This document shows positions 32,853 to 40,963 of a stretch of DNA of 64,000 nt, one piece after another (position 1 is the first letter of the stretch; the number at the start of each line of letters is the position of its first letter). Source of the stretch: Gemmatimonadota bacterium (GTDB taxonomy: Bacteria; Gemmatimonadota; Gemmatimonadetes; Longimicrobiales; Gaopeijiaceae); contig JAWKQN010000020.1 in the NCBI GenBank assembly GCA_041390125.1, positions 20,395 to 84,394 on the forward strand, read 5' to 3'. The notes beneath the pieces are model-generated. The model was not told the origin of the DNA. It made no database searches and saw nothing but the letters and a program-made list of their open reading frames with translations. The position numbers and the translations under genes were made by a program.

Positions 32853-35204
32853 ATGACGCGCGTTCGCTCCCGACGGGAACTCCTGTGGTGTCTGGTCACG
32901 ACGCTCCCGCTCTTCGTCGCACCGGCGGTGCGGGCCCAGCAGACGGGAGAGCTGGGCGGCGCGTCGCTCCCGTCCGCCATCGACGGTTCACCCGCCCCCA
33001 TGGCCCCCGCCACCATCACCCGCGACGCCCTGGGCCGGGCCACCGTCCGTGCCATCCGCCTCACGGAGCCGTTCCGGCTGGACGGCGTGCTGGACGAATC
33101 CGTCTACGAGACCAACGAGCCGTTCGGCGGGTTCGTGCAGGCCGCTCCGCTCGCGGGTGCGCCTTCCACGGAGCGCACCGACGTGTGGATCATGTACGAC
33201 GACGAGAACCTCTACGTCACGTGCCGCTGCTGGGACGAGGCGCCGCCAGGGCTGTGGATCGTCAACGAGCTGCGCCGCGACACGCCCGGGCTCCGCAACA
33301 ACGAGCACTTCGGCATCATGCTGGACACGTTCTACGATCGGCGTAGCGGCTCGATGTTCTACGCCAATCCGCTGGGAGGCCGCTCCGACTACGCCGTGGT
33401 GGACGAAGGGGGCCCCAACACCGACTGGAACCCGGTGTGGGACGTGGTGTCGGGTCGCTTCGACGGAGGGTGGACGCTGGAGATGGCCATCCCGTTCAAG
33501 TCGCTCCGCTACCAGACGGGTCCGGACCCGCTCTGGGGGCTGCAGATGCGCCGGTCCATCCGCCACAAGAACGAGTGGGCCTACCTGAACCCGGTGCCGG
33601 CCTTCCTGGCGGGACCCCAGGCGCTGAACCGGGTGTCGGCGGGTGGGACGCTCGTGGGACTGGAGCTCCCGCCCGCGGGCAACAACCTGGAGGTCAAGCC
33701 CTATGCGCTGGCGGGGCTCTCCACCAACCGCGTCAGCACGCCCGCCATCGACAACGACGGCACCGCCGACGTGGGGCTCGACCTCAAGTACGGCATCACC
33801 GCCAACCTCACCGCCGACCTGACCGTCAACACCGACTTCGCGCAGGTGGAGGTGGACGAGCAGCAGGTGAACCTGACGCGCTTCAGCCTCTTCTTCCCGG
33901 AGAAGCGTGAATTCTTCCTGGAGGGCCGGGGGGTCTTCGAGTTCGGGCGCGGGGGTGGGGGCGGTGGTTTCGGCGGGGGCGGTGGAGGCGGGGGTGGCGG
34001 CGGTGGTGGGGGCCGTGGCGGCGGGGACACGCCGACCCTCTTCTACAGTCGCCGCATCGGGCTGGAAAGCGGGGAGCTCGTGCCCATCCAGGCCGGCGGT
34101 CGGGTGACCGGCAAGGTGGGACCGTTCGCCGTGGGCGCGCTCAACATCCAGACGGGTGGCGTCGACGGTGCCGGCATCCCCTCCACGAACTTCAGCGTGC
34201 TGCGACTCAAGCGCGACATCCTGCGTCGCAGTGCCATCGGCGCGCTGTTCACCAATCGCTCGCAGGCGGTCACCGCCGAAGGCTCCAACCAGGTCTACGG
34301 TGTCGATGCCGCGTTCGGGTTCTTCACCAACCTGAACCTGGGCGGATACTGGGCGCGCTCCGTCACCGAAGGTCTGGACGGCAACGACGCGAGCTGGCAG
34401 GCCCAGATGAGCTATGCGGCCGATCTGGTCGGGCTCGATGTGTCCGTGCTGGACGTAGGGGACGACTTCAACCCGGAGGTGGGCTTCCTGCGTCGCTCGG
34501 ACTTCCGCAAGTCGTCCGTGGAGGCGCGCTTCAGCCCGCGGCCGCAGCGCTATCGCTCCATCCGCAAGCTCACCTGGAACGCCTCGCTCGACTACTACGA
34601 GAACGGCGACGGCTTCATGGAGTCACGGAGCCAGGAGGGCCGCTTCAACGTGGAGCTGGAGAACAGCGATCAGATCACCGTGCAGGCCACGAAGGCGTTC
34701 GAGCGGCTGGTGGATCCGTTCGAGGTGGCCACGGACCTGTCCGTGGCACCCGGCCGCTACGACTTCACGGACTACCGCGTGTGGTACTCCTTCGGACCGC
34801 AACGCCGGCTGTCCGGCACGGTGGTCTACAACTGGGGCGAGTTCTACGACGGCTCCATCCGCGGTGTGAGCGTGAACCAGGGCCGGGTAGTGCTGACGGA
34901 TCGCTTCTCCCTGGAGCCCGGGCTCAGCCTCAACTGGTTGGACCTGCCTGCGGGCGAATCCACCCAGACGGTGGCGCGGGTGCGCGCCGACTACGCGTTC
35001 ACGCCGCGCATGTTCGCGAGCAGCCTGGTGCAGTACAACTCGGGCACCGAGAGCGTGTCCTCCAACCTGCGCTTCCGCTGGGAGTACCGACCCGGCAGCG
35101 AGCTGTTCGTGGTGTGGACGGACGAGCGCGATGCGCGTCGCGGCGGCAGCGGACTGCAGACGCGGGCGCTGGTGGTGAAGGTGACGCGGCTGCTCCGGTA
35201 CTGA
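32853..35204 (+). CDS. DUF5916 outer-membrane protein with poly-glycine loop
   Basis: A 783-residue paralogue of the divergent gene: signal (LLWCLVTTLPLFVAPAVRAQ), CBM9-like domain (about 75-260, FRLDGVLDESVYETNEPFGG), then the barrel with QVEVDEQQVNLTRFSLFFPE. At about residues 365-392 the loop after FFLEGRGVFEFG expands into an almost pure glycine tract broken by one Phe and one Arg, where relatives have a short loop. It ends LVVKVTRLLRY. The tract is encoded by G-rich triplets and could vary in length by slippage. It is expected to be surface-exposed. Confidence 0.85.
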   Translation: MTRVRSRRELLWCLVTTLPLFVAPAVRAQQTGELGGASLPSAIDGSPAPMAPATITRDALGRATVRAIRLTEPFRLDGVLDESVYETNEPFGGFVQAAPLAGAPSTERTDVWIMYDDENLYVTCRCWDEAPPGLWIVNELRRDTPGLRNNEHFGIMLDTFYDRRSGSMFYANPLGGRSDYAVVDEGGPNTDWNPVWDVVSGRFDGGWTLEMAIPFKSLRYQTGPDPLWGLQMRRSIRHKNEWAYLNPVPAFLAGPQALNRVSAGGTLVGLELPPAGNNLEVKPYALAGLSTNRVSTPAIDNDGTADVGLDLKYGITANLTADLTVNTDFAQVEVDEQQVNLTRFSLFFPEKREFFLEGRGVFEFGRGGGGGGFGGGGGGGGGGGGGGRGGGDTPTLFYSRRIGLESGELVPIQAGGRVTGKVGPFAVGALNIQTGGVDGAGIPSTNFSVLRLKRDILRRSAIGALFTNRSQAVTAEGSNQVYGVDAAFGFFTNLNLGGYWARSVTEGLDGNDASWQAQMSYAADLVGLDVSVLDVGDDFNPEVGFLRRSDFRKSSVEARFSPRPQRYRSIRKLTWNASLDYYENGDGFMESRSQEGRFNVELENSDQITVQATKAFERLVDPFEVATDLSVAPGRYDFTDYRVWYSFGPQRRLSGTVVYNWGEFYDGSIRGVSVNQGRVVLTDRFSLEPGLSLNWLDLPAGESTQTVARVRADYAFTPRMFASSLVQYNSGTESVSSNLRFRWEYRPGSELFVVWTDERDARRGGSGLQTRALVVKVTRLLRY

Positions 35205-35310
35205 GGGCGGGAGGGCCCGCGATACGCGACAGGCCGCGGAGCGGCGGCCGCCGTTGGGGTACGGAAGACGGAGCGCCCCGTGTACCCGGGCCTCGCGGGC
35301 CCCCGCGCGT

Positions 35311-35859
35311 CTAGGGAACCACGAGTCCGGGCACGTTGGTGTCCACGAGGCGGAACCGCAGGCCTGCGTCGGCGCCGGACGCCGCCGTGCACATGGACCC
35401 GCCTACCGAGAAGCCGGTGGTGGCGTCGTAGCGCCATTCGCCGCGGAGGGCCGCACCCATCCCCAGGGAAGCGGAAACCACGGCCACTTCACGACCTCCT
35501 TCGGAGCGGACCTCGGTTACGGGAGATCCGTGGACGCGACCGCCTGCGCGCAGCTCCGCCGGCGGAACCCAGATCGGCCCGAAGGAAGCGACCTCCAGCG
35601 GCGCGCCGGATCGCAATCGCAGCCTGGAATCGACGATCTCCCCGTGACCGGGCATGCCGTCCGCGGGCTCCGTGCGGCCTCCGTCCGTCACCTGCCCGAC
35701 CGTGCGGAAGTCTCCGCCCCCTGCGTCTTCGAATGTGACGCGTACGCGCGAGTCGCCGACCTCGTAGGTGAGGAAGCTACCGTCCGAGAGGGGCGCGTCC
35801 CCACCGCACGCGACGAGCGCGCAGAGGGCCGACGAGACGAGCAGGGCTCCAGGCTTCAT
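35311..35859 (-). CDS. Small lipoprotein of unknown function
   Basis: A 182-residue lipoprotein: MKPGALLVSSALCALVACGG (lipobox Cys 18), then a beta-rich body (FLTYEVGDSRVRVTFEDAGG, ELRAGGRVHGSPVTEV) and a C-terminus with one Cys (GGSMCTAASGADAG). No family recognised. It converges with the DUF5916 gene at 32853 across 106 bases. Confidence 0.65.
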   Translation of the reverse strand: MKPGALLVSSALCALVACGGDAPLSDGSFLTYEVGDSRVRVTFEDAGGGDFRTVGQVTDGGRTEPADGMPGHGEIVDSRLRLRSGAPLEVASFGPIWVPPAELRAGGRVHGSPVTEVRSEGGREVAVVSASLGMGAALRGEWRYDATTGFSVGGSMCTAASGADAGLRFRLVDTNVPGLVVP

Positions 35860-36032
35860 CCAGGTCTCCGCAGATCGTAGGTGGCGACCGAGCCTACAGG
35901 AATCGCGCCAGCGCAGGATAGAGGCTACGAGGGAGCCGGTTCTCTACCGCTCCCCTCGCGTCGGACGGTCGACGCTCCACGGTGGGTCGGGCTCAGCCCG
36001 ATCTGGCCCCACCGACACGGGCTTCGCCGCCC

Positions 36033-36061
36033 TTGACGTAAGAACGGCATCCCCGTATTCG
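36033..36061 (+). promoter_or_regulatory. Sigma-70-like promoter of the ArsR gene
   Basis: TTGACG (36033-36038), a 17-base spacer and TATTCG (36056-36061) give a well-spaced promoter. Transcription would begin about 36068-36069, on or next to the A of the ATG, so the mRNA should be leaderless; no ribosome site precedes the ATG. Confidence 0.55.
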
Positions 36062-36081
36062 TAACCATATGGTTACGAATA
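36056..36081. promoter_or_regulatory. Perfect 26-bp operator over the ArsR start codon
   Basis: TATTCGTAACCAT and its exact complement meet at position 36068/36069, giving 13-base arms with no mismatch. The repeat covers the -10, the predicted transcription start and the first four codons (ATG GTT ACG AAT). This is the expected size for a dimeric ArsR-type repressor site. Confidence 0.75.
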
Positions 36082-36425
36082 GCGCACTGGCCGATCCAGC
36101 CCTGGACCGGACCCTCCATGCCCTGGCCGACCCGACCCGTCGGGCGCTCCTGGCGCGTCTGGCCCGAGGCGAAGCCTCCGTGGGCGAGCTCGCGGAGCCG
36201 TTCGCCATCTCGCGTCCGGCGATCTCCAAGCACCTGCGGGTGCTGGAGGAGGCCCACCTGGTGCGGCGGACCCGGGAGGGTCGGGTGAGCCGCTGCGTCC
36301 TGGACGCCGCGCCGCTCAAGGACGTGGCGGCCTGGGTGGCGCGGTACGAGGCGTTCTGGGAACAGCAGCTGGACGCGCTGGCGCGCTACCTCGCGGACAC
36401 CACGACGGGAGGGGAGGACGGGTGA
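36069..36425 (+). CDS. ArsR-type winged-helix regulator
   Basis: A 118-residue regulator: LDRTLHALADPTRRALLARL, VGELAEPFAISRPAISKHLRVLEEAHLVRR and VSRCVLDAAPLKDVAAWVARYEAFWEQQL. This is the subgroup that pairs with SRPBCC/AHSA1 proteins and lacks the metal-site cysteines of true arsenic sensors. The next gene is indeed an SRPBCC protein, overlapping as TGATG. The operator covers its own start codon. Confidence 0.9.
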   Translation: MVTNSALADPALDRTLHALADPTRRALLARLARGEASVGELAEPFAISRPAISKHLRVLEEAHLVRRTREGRVSRCVLDAAPLKDVAAWVARYEAFWEQQLDALARYLADTTTGGEDG

Positions 36426-36970
36426 TGAGCCGAGCGAAGACGGACAGGGCGCAGACGGCGACCGGAACGGACGGACACGCCAGCCGGGAGGCGAGGGATG
36501 CCACCGGGGCGAGCCCCGCCGACGCGGACCCGAGGCCGGGCGTACCGCGCACGACGGTCCGCGTGACGCGGCAGGTGCCGGCCCCTCCGGCTCGGGTCTT
36601 CGAGGCCTGGACGACCCCCGACCAGATGAAGGCCTGGGCGTGCCCGGAAGGCGCGACCGTGGAGGCCGTGGAGGTGGATCTGCGCGTCGGAGGAGCCTGG
36701 GAGATCCGGATGCAGGCCGGCGAGGAGCGCTACACCGCCCACGGCACGTACCGCGCGGTGGAGCCGCCCGCGAGGCTGGTCTACACCTGGGACTGGCGGG
36801 AAGCGGGACGGGAGGTGGGCGAGACCGTGGTGACGGTCGAGTTCCGTGCGGTCGCCGAGGGCACGGAGGTGGTGGTGGTGCACACCGGTTTCGCGAGCGC
36901 CGAGTCGTGCGCTGGGCATCGCATCGGGTGGGACAGCTGCCTGGACCGCTTCGGGAGCCTCTTCTCCTGA
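36425..36970 (+). CDS. SRPBCC (AHSA1-like, START superfamily) protein
   Basis: A 181-residue protein. An unstructured charged N-terminus of about 35 residues precedes the fold: TVRVTRQVPAPPARVFEAWT, PDQMKAWACPEGATV, GGAWEIRMQAGEERYTAHG and LVYTWDWREAGREVGETVVT. A helix-grip pocket binds a hydrophobic ligand; these partners of ArsR regulators are of unknown role. Start ATG 36425 shares its A with the preceding TGA; a GTG at 36422 is in the same frame. Confidence 0.85.
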   Translation: MSRAKTDRAQTATGTDGHASREARDATGASPADADPRPGVPRTTVRVTRQVPAPPARVFEAWTTPDQMKAWACPEGATVEAVEVDLRVGGAWEIRMQAGEERYTAHGTYRAVEPPARLVYTWDWREAGREVGETVVTVEFRAVAEGTEVVVVHTGFASAESCAGHRIGWDSCLDRFGSLFS

Positions 36971-37003
36971 AACGGTCCGAGCGCCGCCACGTACCACGAC
37001 GGC

Positions 37004-38038
37004 GTGCGCACCCTTCTGCTGCTCCTGGTCTCCGCGTCGGCCCTGGCCGCGCAGGATCCGTCCGCCGTCTGGTCCGTCCAGGAGTGGCGGCCCGGCGTCC
37101 ACGCGAGCGTGGTCAGGGACGGTGTGCCCTGGGCGCAATACGCCACGTCTCTCATCGTCGTAGGGGACGACGGCGTCCTCGTCGTCGACACGCGCGACAC
37201 GCCCCGGGCCGCGCTCGACCTGCTGGCCCACGTGCGCCGCATCACGGACCGGCCGGTGCGCTGGGTGGTCAACACGCACTGGCACTGGGATCACATGGGA
37301 GGGAACCAGGTCTTCGCGGACTCGTTCCCGGACGTGGAGATCGTCGCACATGCCGAGACTGCGCGTCGCATCCGGGAGGACGGCGCCGCACGCTTCGCCG
37401 AGGAGACCCAGCGCCTGGAGGCGCGGGTCGAACGGCTCGAGCGCTGGCAGGCGCAAGGTCGCACCGACGACGGCCAGGTCCTGGCGGACGACGACCGGGC
37501 GCAGATCACCGCCGTGCTCGCGCGCGACCGGAAGCGCATCCAGGACCTGAGCGCGGTGCGCATCGTTCCTCCCACGCTCGAGGTCACCGAGGCGTGGAGT
37601 CCCCCGGGGTGGCCGGAGCTGCGGGTGCTGCACCCCGGCCCTGCCCACACCGACGGCGATCTCGTGGTGCTGGTGACCGACCAGGGCGTCGGCGCCATCG
37701 GCGACCTGATCGAGCACGGGCTGCCGTGGTTCGGCGACGGCACCGTGCGCGGCACGGCGCAGGCGCTCGCACGCATCGATGCGCTGGACCCCACTCCGCT
37801 CCTCCTGCCCGGTCATGGACCGATTCCGACGGACCACGCGCTGCGCCGCGGCCAGCGCGCGTTCCTCGACGCCGTGGACGCGGCCCTGCGCGCGCCCGAT
37901 GGGTCGTGGCGGTCGTTGGAGGAGGCGCGCGCGGCGCTGGACGCCGACGCCCACCGGGGCGCTTTCCCGGACATCTCCGACGCCGCCTGGGCGGAATGGG
38001 TGGACAGCGTGCTGGAGCAGCGGCGCGGGGAGGGGTAG
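37004..38038 (+). CDS. Exported metallo-beta-lactamase-fold hydrolase
   Basis: A 344-residue periplasmic protein with signal MRTLLLLLVSASALAAQ. Zinc ligands are in THWHWDHMGG (residues 91-100), HPGPAHTDGDLVVL and LLPGHGPI. A helical insertion (about 120-185, EETQRLEARVERLERWQAQGRTDDG) lies between the first and second halves. This subclass (Bacteroides-type class B-like and quinoprotein-relay-associated hydrolases) is seldom a true beta-lactamase. The substrate is unknown. The GTG start is 33 bases after the SRPBCC gene, so it is probably co-transcribed. Confidence 0.85.
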   Translation: MRTLLLLLVSASALAAQDPSAVWSVQEWRPGVHASVVRDGVPWAQYATSLIVVGDDGVLVVDTRDTPRAALDLLAHVRRITDRPVRWVVNTHWHWDHMGGNQVFADSFPDVEIVAHAETARRIREDGAARFAEETQRLEARVERLERWQAQGRTDDGQVLADDDRAQITAVLARDRKRIQDLSAVRIVPPTLEVTEAWSPPGWPELRVLHPGPAHTDGDLVVLVTDQGVGAIGDLIEHGLPWFGDGTVRGTAQALARIDALDPTPLLLPGHGPIPTDHALRRGQRAFLDAVDAALRAPDGSWRSLEEARAALDADAHRGAFPDISDAAWAEWVDSVLEQRRGEG

Positions 38039-38082
38039 CGGGCCGGCCTCCGTCCCGACGTTGCGCCGGGTGGCCGCACTCT

Positions 38083-38119
38083 TTAGTATAGACATAACTA
38101 TACTAACTGTGTCTATACT
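38083..38119. promoter_or_regulatory. Three-half-site operator with promoter before the ATPase gene
   Basis: TTAGTATAG (38083-38091) and CTATACTAA (38098-38106) form a perfect 9-base inverted repeat. AGTATAGACA (38085-38094) also pairs perfectly with TGTCTATACT (38110-38119), so one half-site has two partners. TAGACA (38089-38094) and TATACT (38114-38119) could be -35 and -10 with a 19-base spacer. The AT-rich island ends 14 bases before the ATG. Confidence 0.65.
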
Positions 38120-38133
38120 GGAGCGGCCGGCGC

Positions 38134-39612
38134 ATGGATCGACCGTTGGACCTGTTCGACCGGGAGCGGGAATGGGTCGACCTGGTCGAGTTCCTGGGCG
38201 GAAAGGCTTCCATCCGACTCGGGATCGTCTACGGACGCCGTCGTCAGGGGAAGAGCTGGCTGCTGCGCCGGGTGGTACGCGCCGCCGGTGGCGTCTACAT
38301 GATGGCGCTGCAGCACGACCGCCTGTCCGCCCTCCAGCGCTTCGCGGAGGCGGTCGCCGCCGCCTCCGGGATCCCGGGGGCGGGCTTCCGATTCGAGAGC
38401 TGGGAAGAGGCCCTGCGTACCGCACACCGGGTCCTTGCTGGAGCGGAGCAACGGCTGCTGGTCTTCGACGAGTATCCCTATCTGTTGGAGCACAGTCCCG
38501 AGCTGTCCTCCGTTTTGCAGGAGTTCTACGACACCGTCCGCGACCAGTCGTCCCTCCCCCCCATCCGCGTGATCCTCTGCGGGTCAGCCATCTCGGTGAT
38601 GGAGGAGCTCCTGAGCGGTCCGTCGCCGCTCCGGGGCCGGACCGGTCTGGAGATGCGCGTACACGCCTTCGACCACCGGACCTCGGCCAGGTACTGGGAC
38701 GCCGGCGTAGACGAGATCGCGTTTCGGGTCGACGCGGTGCTCGGGGGGACCGCGGGCTACCGGGACCTCGTGCAGGCCGATCTTCCCCGCCGGGCCCAGG
38801 ACTTCCCCCTCTGGCTGTCCAGAACCGTGCTGAACCCCGCGTCGGCGCTCTTCACGGAGGCCGACTTCCTGCTCCGCGAGGATCCGCGGATCCGGGACCG
38901 CGCTCCGTACTATGCGATCCTGGAGGCGGTCAGTGACGGGAAAGGGTCGCCTACGGCGATCGGTGCTGCAGTGGGGCGGGAGCGTACCGCCTTGGCGCAC
39001 CCGCTCGGCGTGCTTCTCTCCTCGGGCTTCATCCTGTCATCCGAGGACGTACGCAAGCAGCGCAACGCGTCCATCCGCGTCGCCGACCCCATCATCCGCT
39101 TCCACCATCTCATCACGCGACCGCGTCTGTTCCAGTTCGAGGAACGGCGCTTCGAGCCCGCGTGGGAGGCCTCCAGGTCCACCTTCCATTCCCAGATCCT
39201 GGGTCCCCATTTCGAGCATCTGGCCCGCGAATGGGTGCGTCACTTCGCTTCTGAAATCACGCTGGGGGGCCGCGTGGGGGAGGTCGGCTCCACCACCATT
39301 CCGGACCGCCAGGCGCGGGTGACGCATGAGATCGACGTCGTCGGACTCGCCGCCGGTGAGCGCAGTCAGAACCGGTCGTCGCGGATCCTGGTCATCGGAG
39401 AGGCCAAGAGTTCCGATCGGAAGCGGACCCCCGACGATCTCCGCCGCCTGGAGCGGATGAGGGCGCTGCTCGAAGCGGACGGTGCCGATTGCTCCGGGGC
39501 GAAACTGCTGCTGTTCGGTCGCTCCGGCTTCGCCGACGCCCTCCACTCTGTCGCGCGCGGACGCGGAGATGTGGGACTCGTGGACCTTGCGCGGATCTAC
39601 CAGGGGGAATGA
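38134..39612 (+). CDS. AAA ATPase with DUF234/nuclease-like C-terminus (archaeal-ATPase family)
   Basis: A 492-residue protein. An N-terminal STAND/AAA ATPase holds Walker A GRRRQGKS (residues 34-41), Walker B LLVFDEYPYL and sensor-1 RVILCGSAISVMEELL. The C-terminal part has the DUF234 pattern (VADPIIRFHHLITRPRL) and ends with HEIDVVGLAAG and ILVIGEAKSS, the D-x(n)-E-x-K spacing of a PD-(D/E)xK nuclease fold. The family is frequent in archaea and scattered in bacteria, often as single transferred genes; defence or mobile-element roles are suspected. Its own AT-rich operator supports separate regulation. Confidence 0.8.
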   Translation: MDRPLDLFDREREWVDLVEFLGGKASIRLGIVYGRRRQGKSWLLRRVVRAAGGVYMMALQHDRLSALQRFAEAVAAASGIPGAGFRFESWEEALRTAHRVLAGAEQRLLVFDEYPYLLEHSPELSSVLQEFYDTVRDQSSLPPIRVILCGSAISVMEELLSGPSPLRGRTGLEMRVHAFDHRTSARYWDAGVDEIAFRVDAVLGGTAGYRDLVQADLPRRAQDFPLWLSRTVLNPASALFTEADFLLREDPRIRDRAPYYAILEAVSDGKGSPTAIGAAVGRERTALAHPLGVLLSSGFILSSEDVRKQRNASIRVADPIIRFHHLITRPRLFQFEERRFEPAWEASRSTFHSQILGPHFEHLAREWVRHFASEITLGGRVGEVGSTTIPDRQARVTHEIDVVGLAAGERSQNRSSRILVIGEAKSSDRKRTPDDLRRLERMRALLEADGADCSGAKLLLFGRSGFADALHSVARGRGDVGLVDLARIYQGE

Positions 39613-39673
39613 GGGGCCGAGCAGGCCACCGGTGCCGGCGCGCGGCGAGACCCGTTGACGCCCGCGCGCCTTC

Positions 39674-40705
39674 CTACCGCCAGCCCAGCTCGATCACCTC
39701 GAAGTCGCGCGCGCGCAGTGAGCGGAACGCGGGATTCAGCACGTCGTTGTCCCAGCGGGCATCCATGGTCCCCTGCACGTACAGGTCCGAGCCGTTGTCG
39801 GCGACAATGAGCCCGTAGCGCTGGAAGGCGCGGAAGATGCGCTGCACCTCCGGGGGGTAGCCGCTCAGATCCACCGACGACTTCAAGCGCAGGCGCGCGC
39901 CCATCGGCAACGCGCCGGACGTGGACCCCGCGCGATGCGACGCCGGCCACACGTAGCCATTCGTGGCGCGCACGGTGACGCGGAACGCATGCTCGATGTC
40001 ACCCGGGCCGGTGACCTCGTGGTACTTGACCAGGCCCGGGAAGATCGCGAGCCCCGCGGCGTCCGCGGAGGTCCAGCCCTCCGGCCGCCGGCCGTTGCGG
40101 GCGAGGTCGAACACCGCTCCCGATCCGGCCTCCCAGCGGCCGGCCGATGCGTTCCAGCGCGTGGCCCAGGTCTCGTACAGCAGCCAGCGATCCCGATCGA
40201 CGAGGATCAGGTGACGGTCTCCGCTGTCCCCCCCGCCGGCGCGGCCGCCTTCGATCCAGTTCGCTTCCCGTGCCGCCGCCTCCGGGATCGGATAGCCGTC
40301 GACACCGGACGGGGCTCCCGCGTCGCTCTCGTCGCCGTACAGCGTGAAGGTGACGGGCACCCGCGGCTGCTCCCCGCCCACGGAGGCGTACGGGATCCCG
40401 TACGGCGGTGGCCCGAAGTCGGGGTGCAGCGTGCGCTCGAGCCCGACGAACTGCAGGTAGGCCTGCGATCCCGGGTCCACGGGTGCATGCTCGATGGAGC
40501 GGTTCCACCAGTTGTCGTCCGGGAACGGGCGGCGGCCTCCCAGGTCGTCCAGCAGGACGGGTGGAGCGGCGGGATCCGGACCAGGCGCGCCCGGACCCCC
40601 GTCGCAGCCCGCGAGCATGACGAACCCCGCGGCGATGCTGCACAGGTAGAGGGCGGAGCGGCCCGGACGGCGGGTGCGCGGGCGATGGACGTACGCGGGG
40701 CTCAT
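39674..40705 (-). CDS. Conserved lipoprotein of unknown function
   Basis: A 343-residue protein with lipoprotein signal (YLCSIAAGFVMLAGC) and blocks such as FPDDNWWNRSIEHAPVDP, GYPIPEAAAREANWIEGG, GDRHLILVDRDRWLLYE, WTSADAAGLAIFPGLVKY and VWPASHRAGSTSGALPMGAR. I recall the same blocks in uncharacterised secreted proteins of acidobacteria and other soil bacteria. The many Trp, His and Asp residues suggest a carbohydrate-active or carbohydrate-binding role, but no catalytic motif is assigned. Divergent from the asparaginase-family gene. Confidence 0.7.
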   Translation of the reverse strand: MSPAYVHRPRTRRPGRSALYLCSIAAGFVMLAGCDGGPGAPGPDPAAPPVLLDDLGGRRPFPDDNWWNRSIEHAPVDPGSQAYLQFVGLERTLHPDFGPPPYGIPYASVGGEQPRVPVTFTLYGDESDAGAPSGVDGYPIPEAAAREANWIEGGRAGGGDSGDRHLILVDRDRWLLYETWATRWNASAGRWEAGSGAVFDLARNGRRPEGWTSADAAGLAIFPGLVKYHEVTGPGDIEHAFRVTVRATNGYVWPASHRAGSTSGALPMGARLRLKSSVDLSGYPPEVQRIFRAFQRYGLIVADNGSDLYVQGTMDARWDNDVLNPAFRSLRARDFEVIELGWR

Positions 40706-40963
40706 GGGCGCGCCTCGGCTGCGGGACGGTCGGGCCGAGCCGCAGACCGCATGCCAGCCCTGACAACCCGCGGCGGCGCTGCCACGGGTCCCGGCCGGCC
40801 CCGGCGTGCGGCGCGCTTGCCGCGGAGGCGGCGACGGTCGAATGTGGCGGCACGGGGTGGATCGAGGCGCACCCGCCGGGTGCCCCGCCTCGCGCAGCCC
40901 GTCGCACGAGGAGGCATCCGGCCGTCTCGTCCACCGTCCTCCGCGAACGCGAGGAGCCCACGC

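Noticed and set aside
37004..38038. Metallo-beta-lactamase-fold gene considered as the beta-lactamase partner of the BlaI system
   Set aside because: It is more than 5 kb away, follows the ArsR/SRPBCC pair, has no GCTA-N6-TAGC box upstream and belongs to a broad hydrolase subclass.
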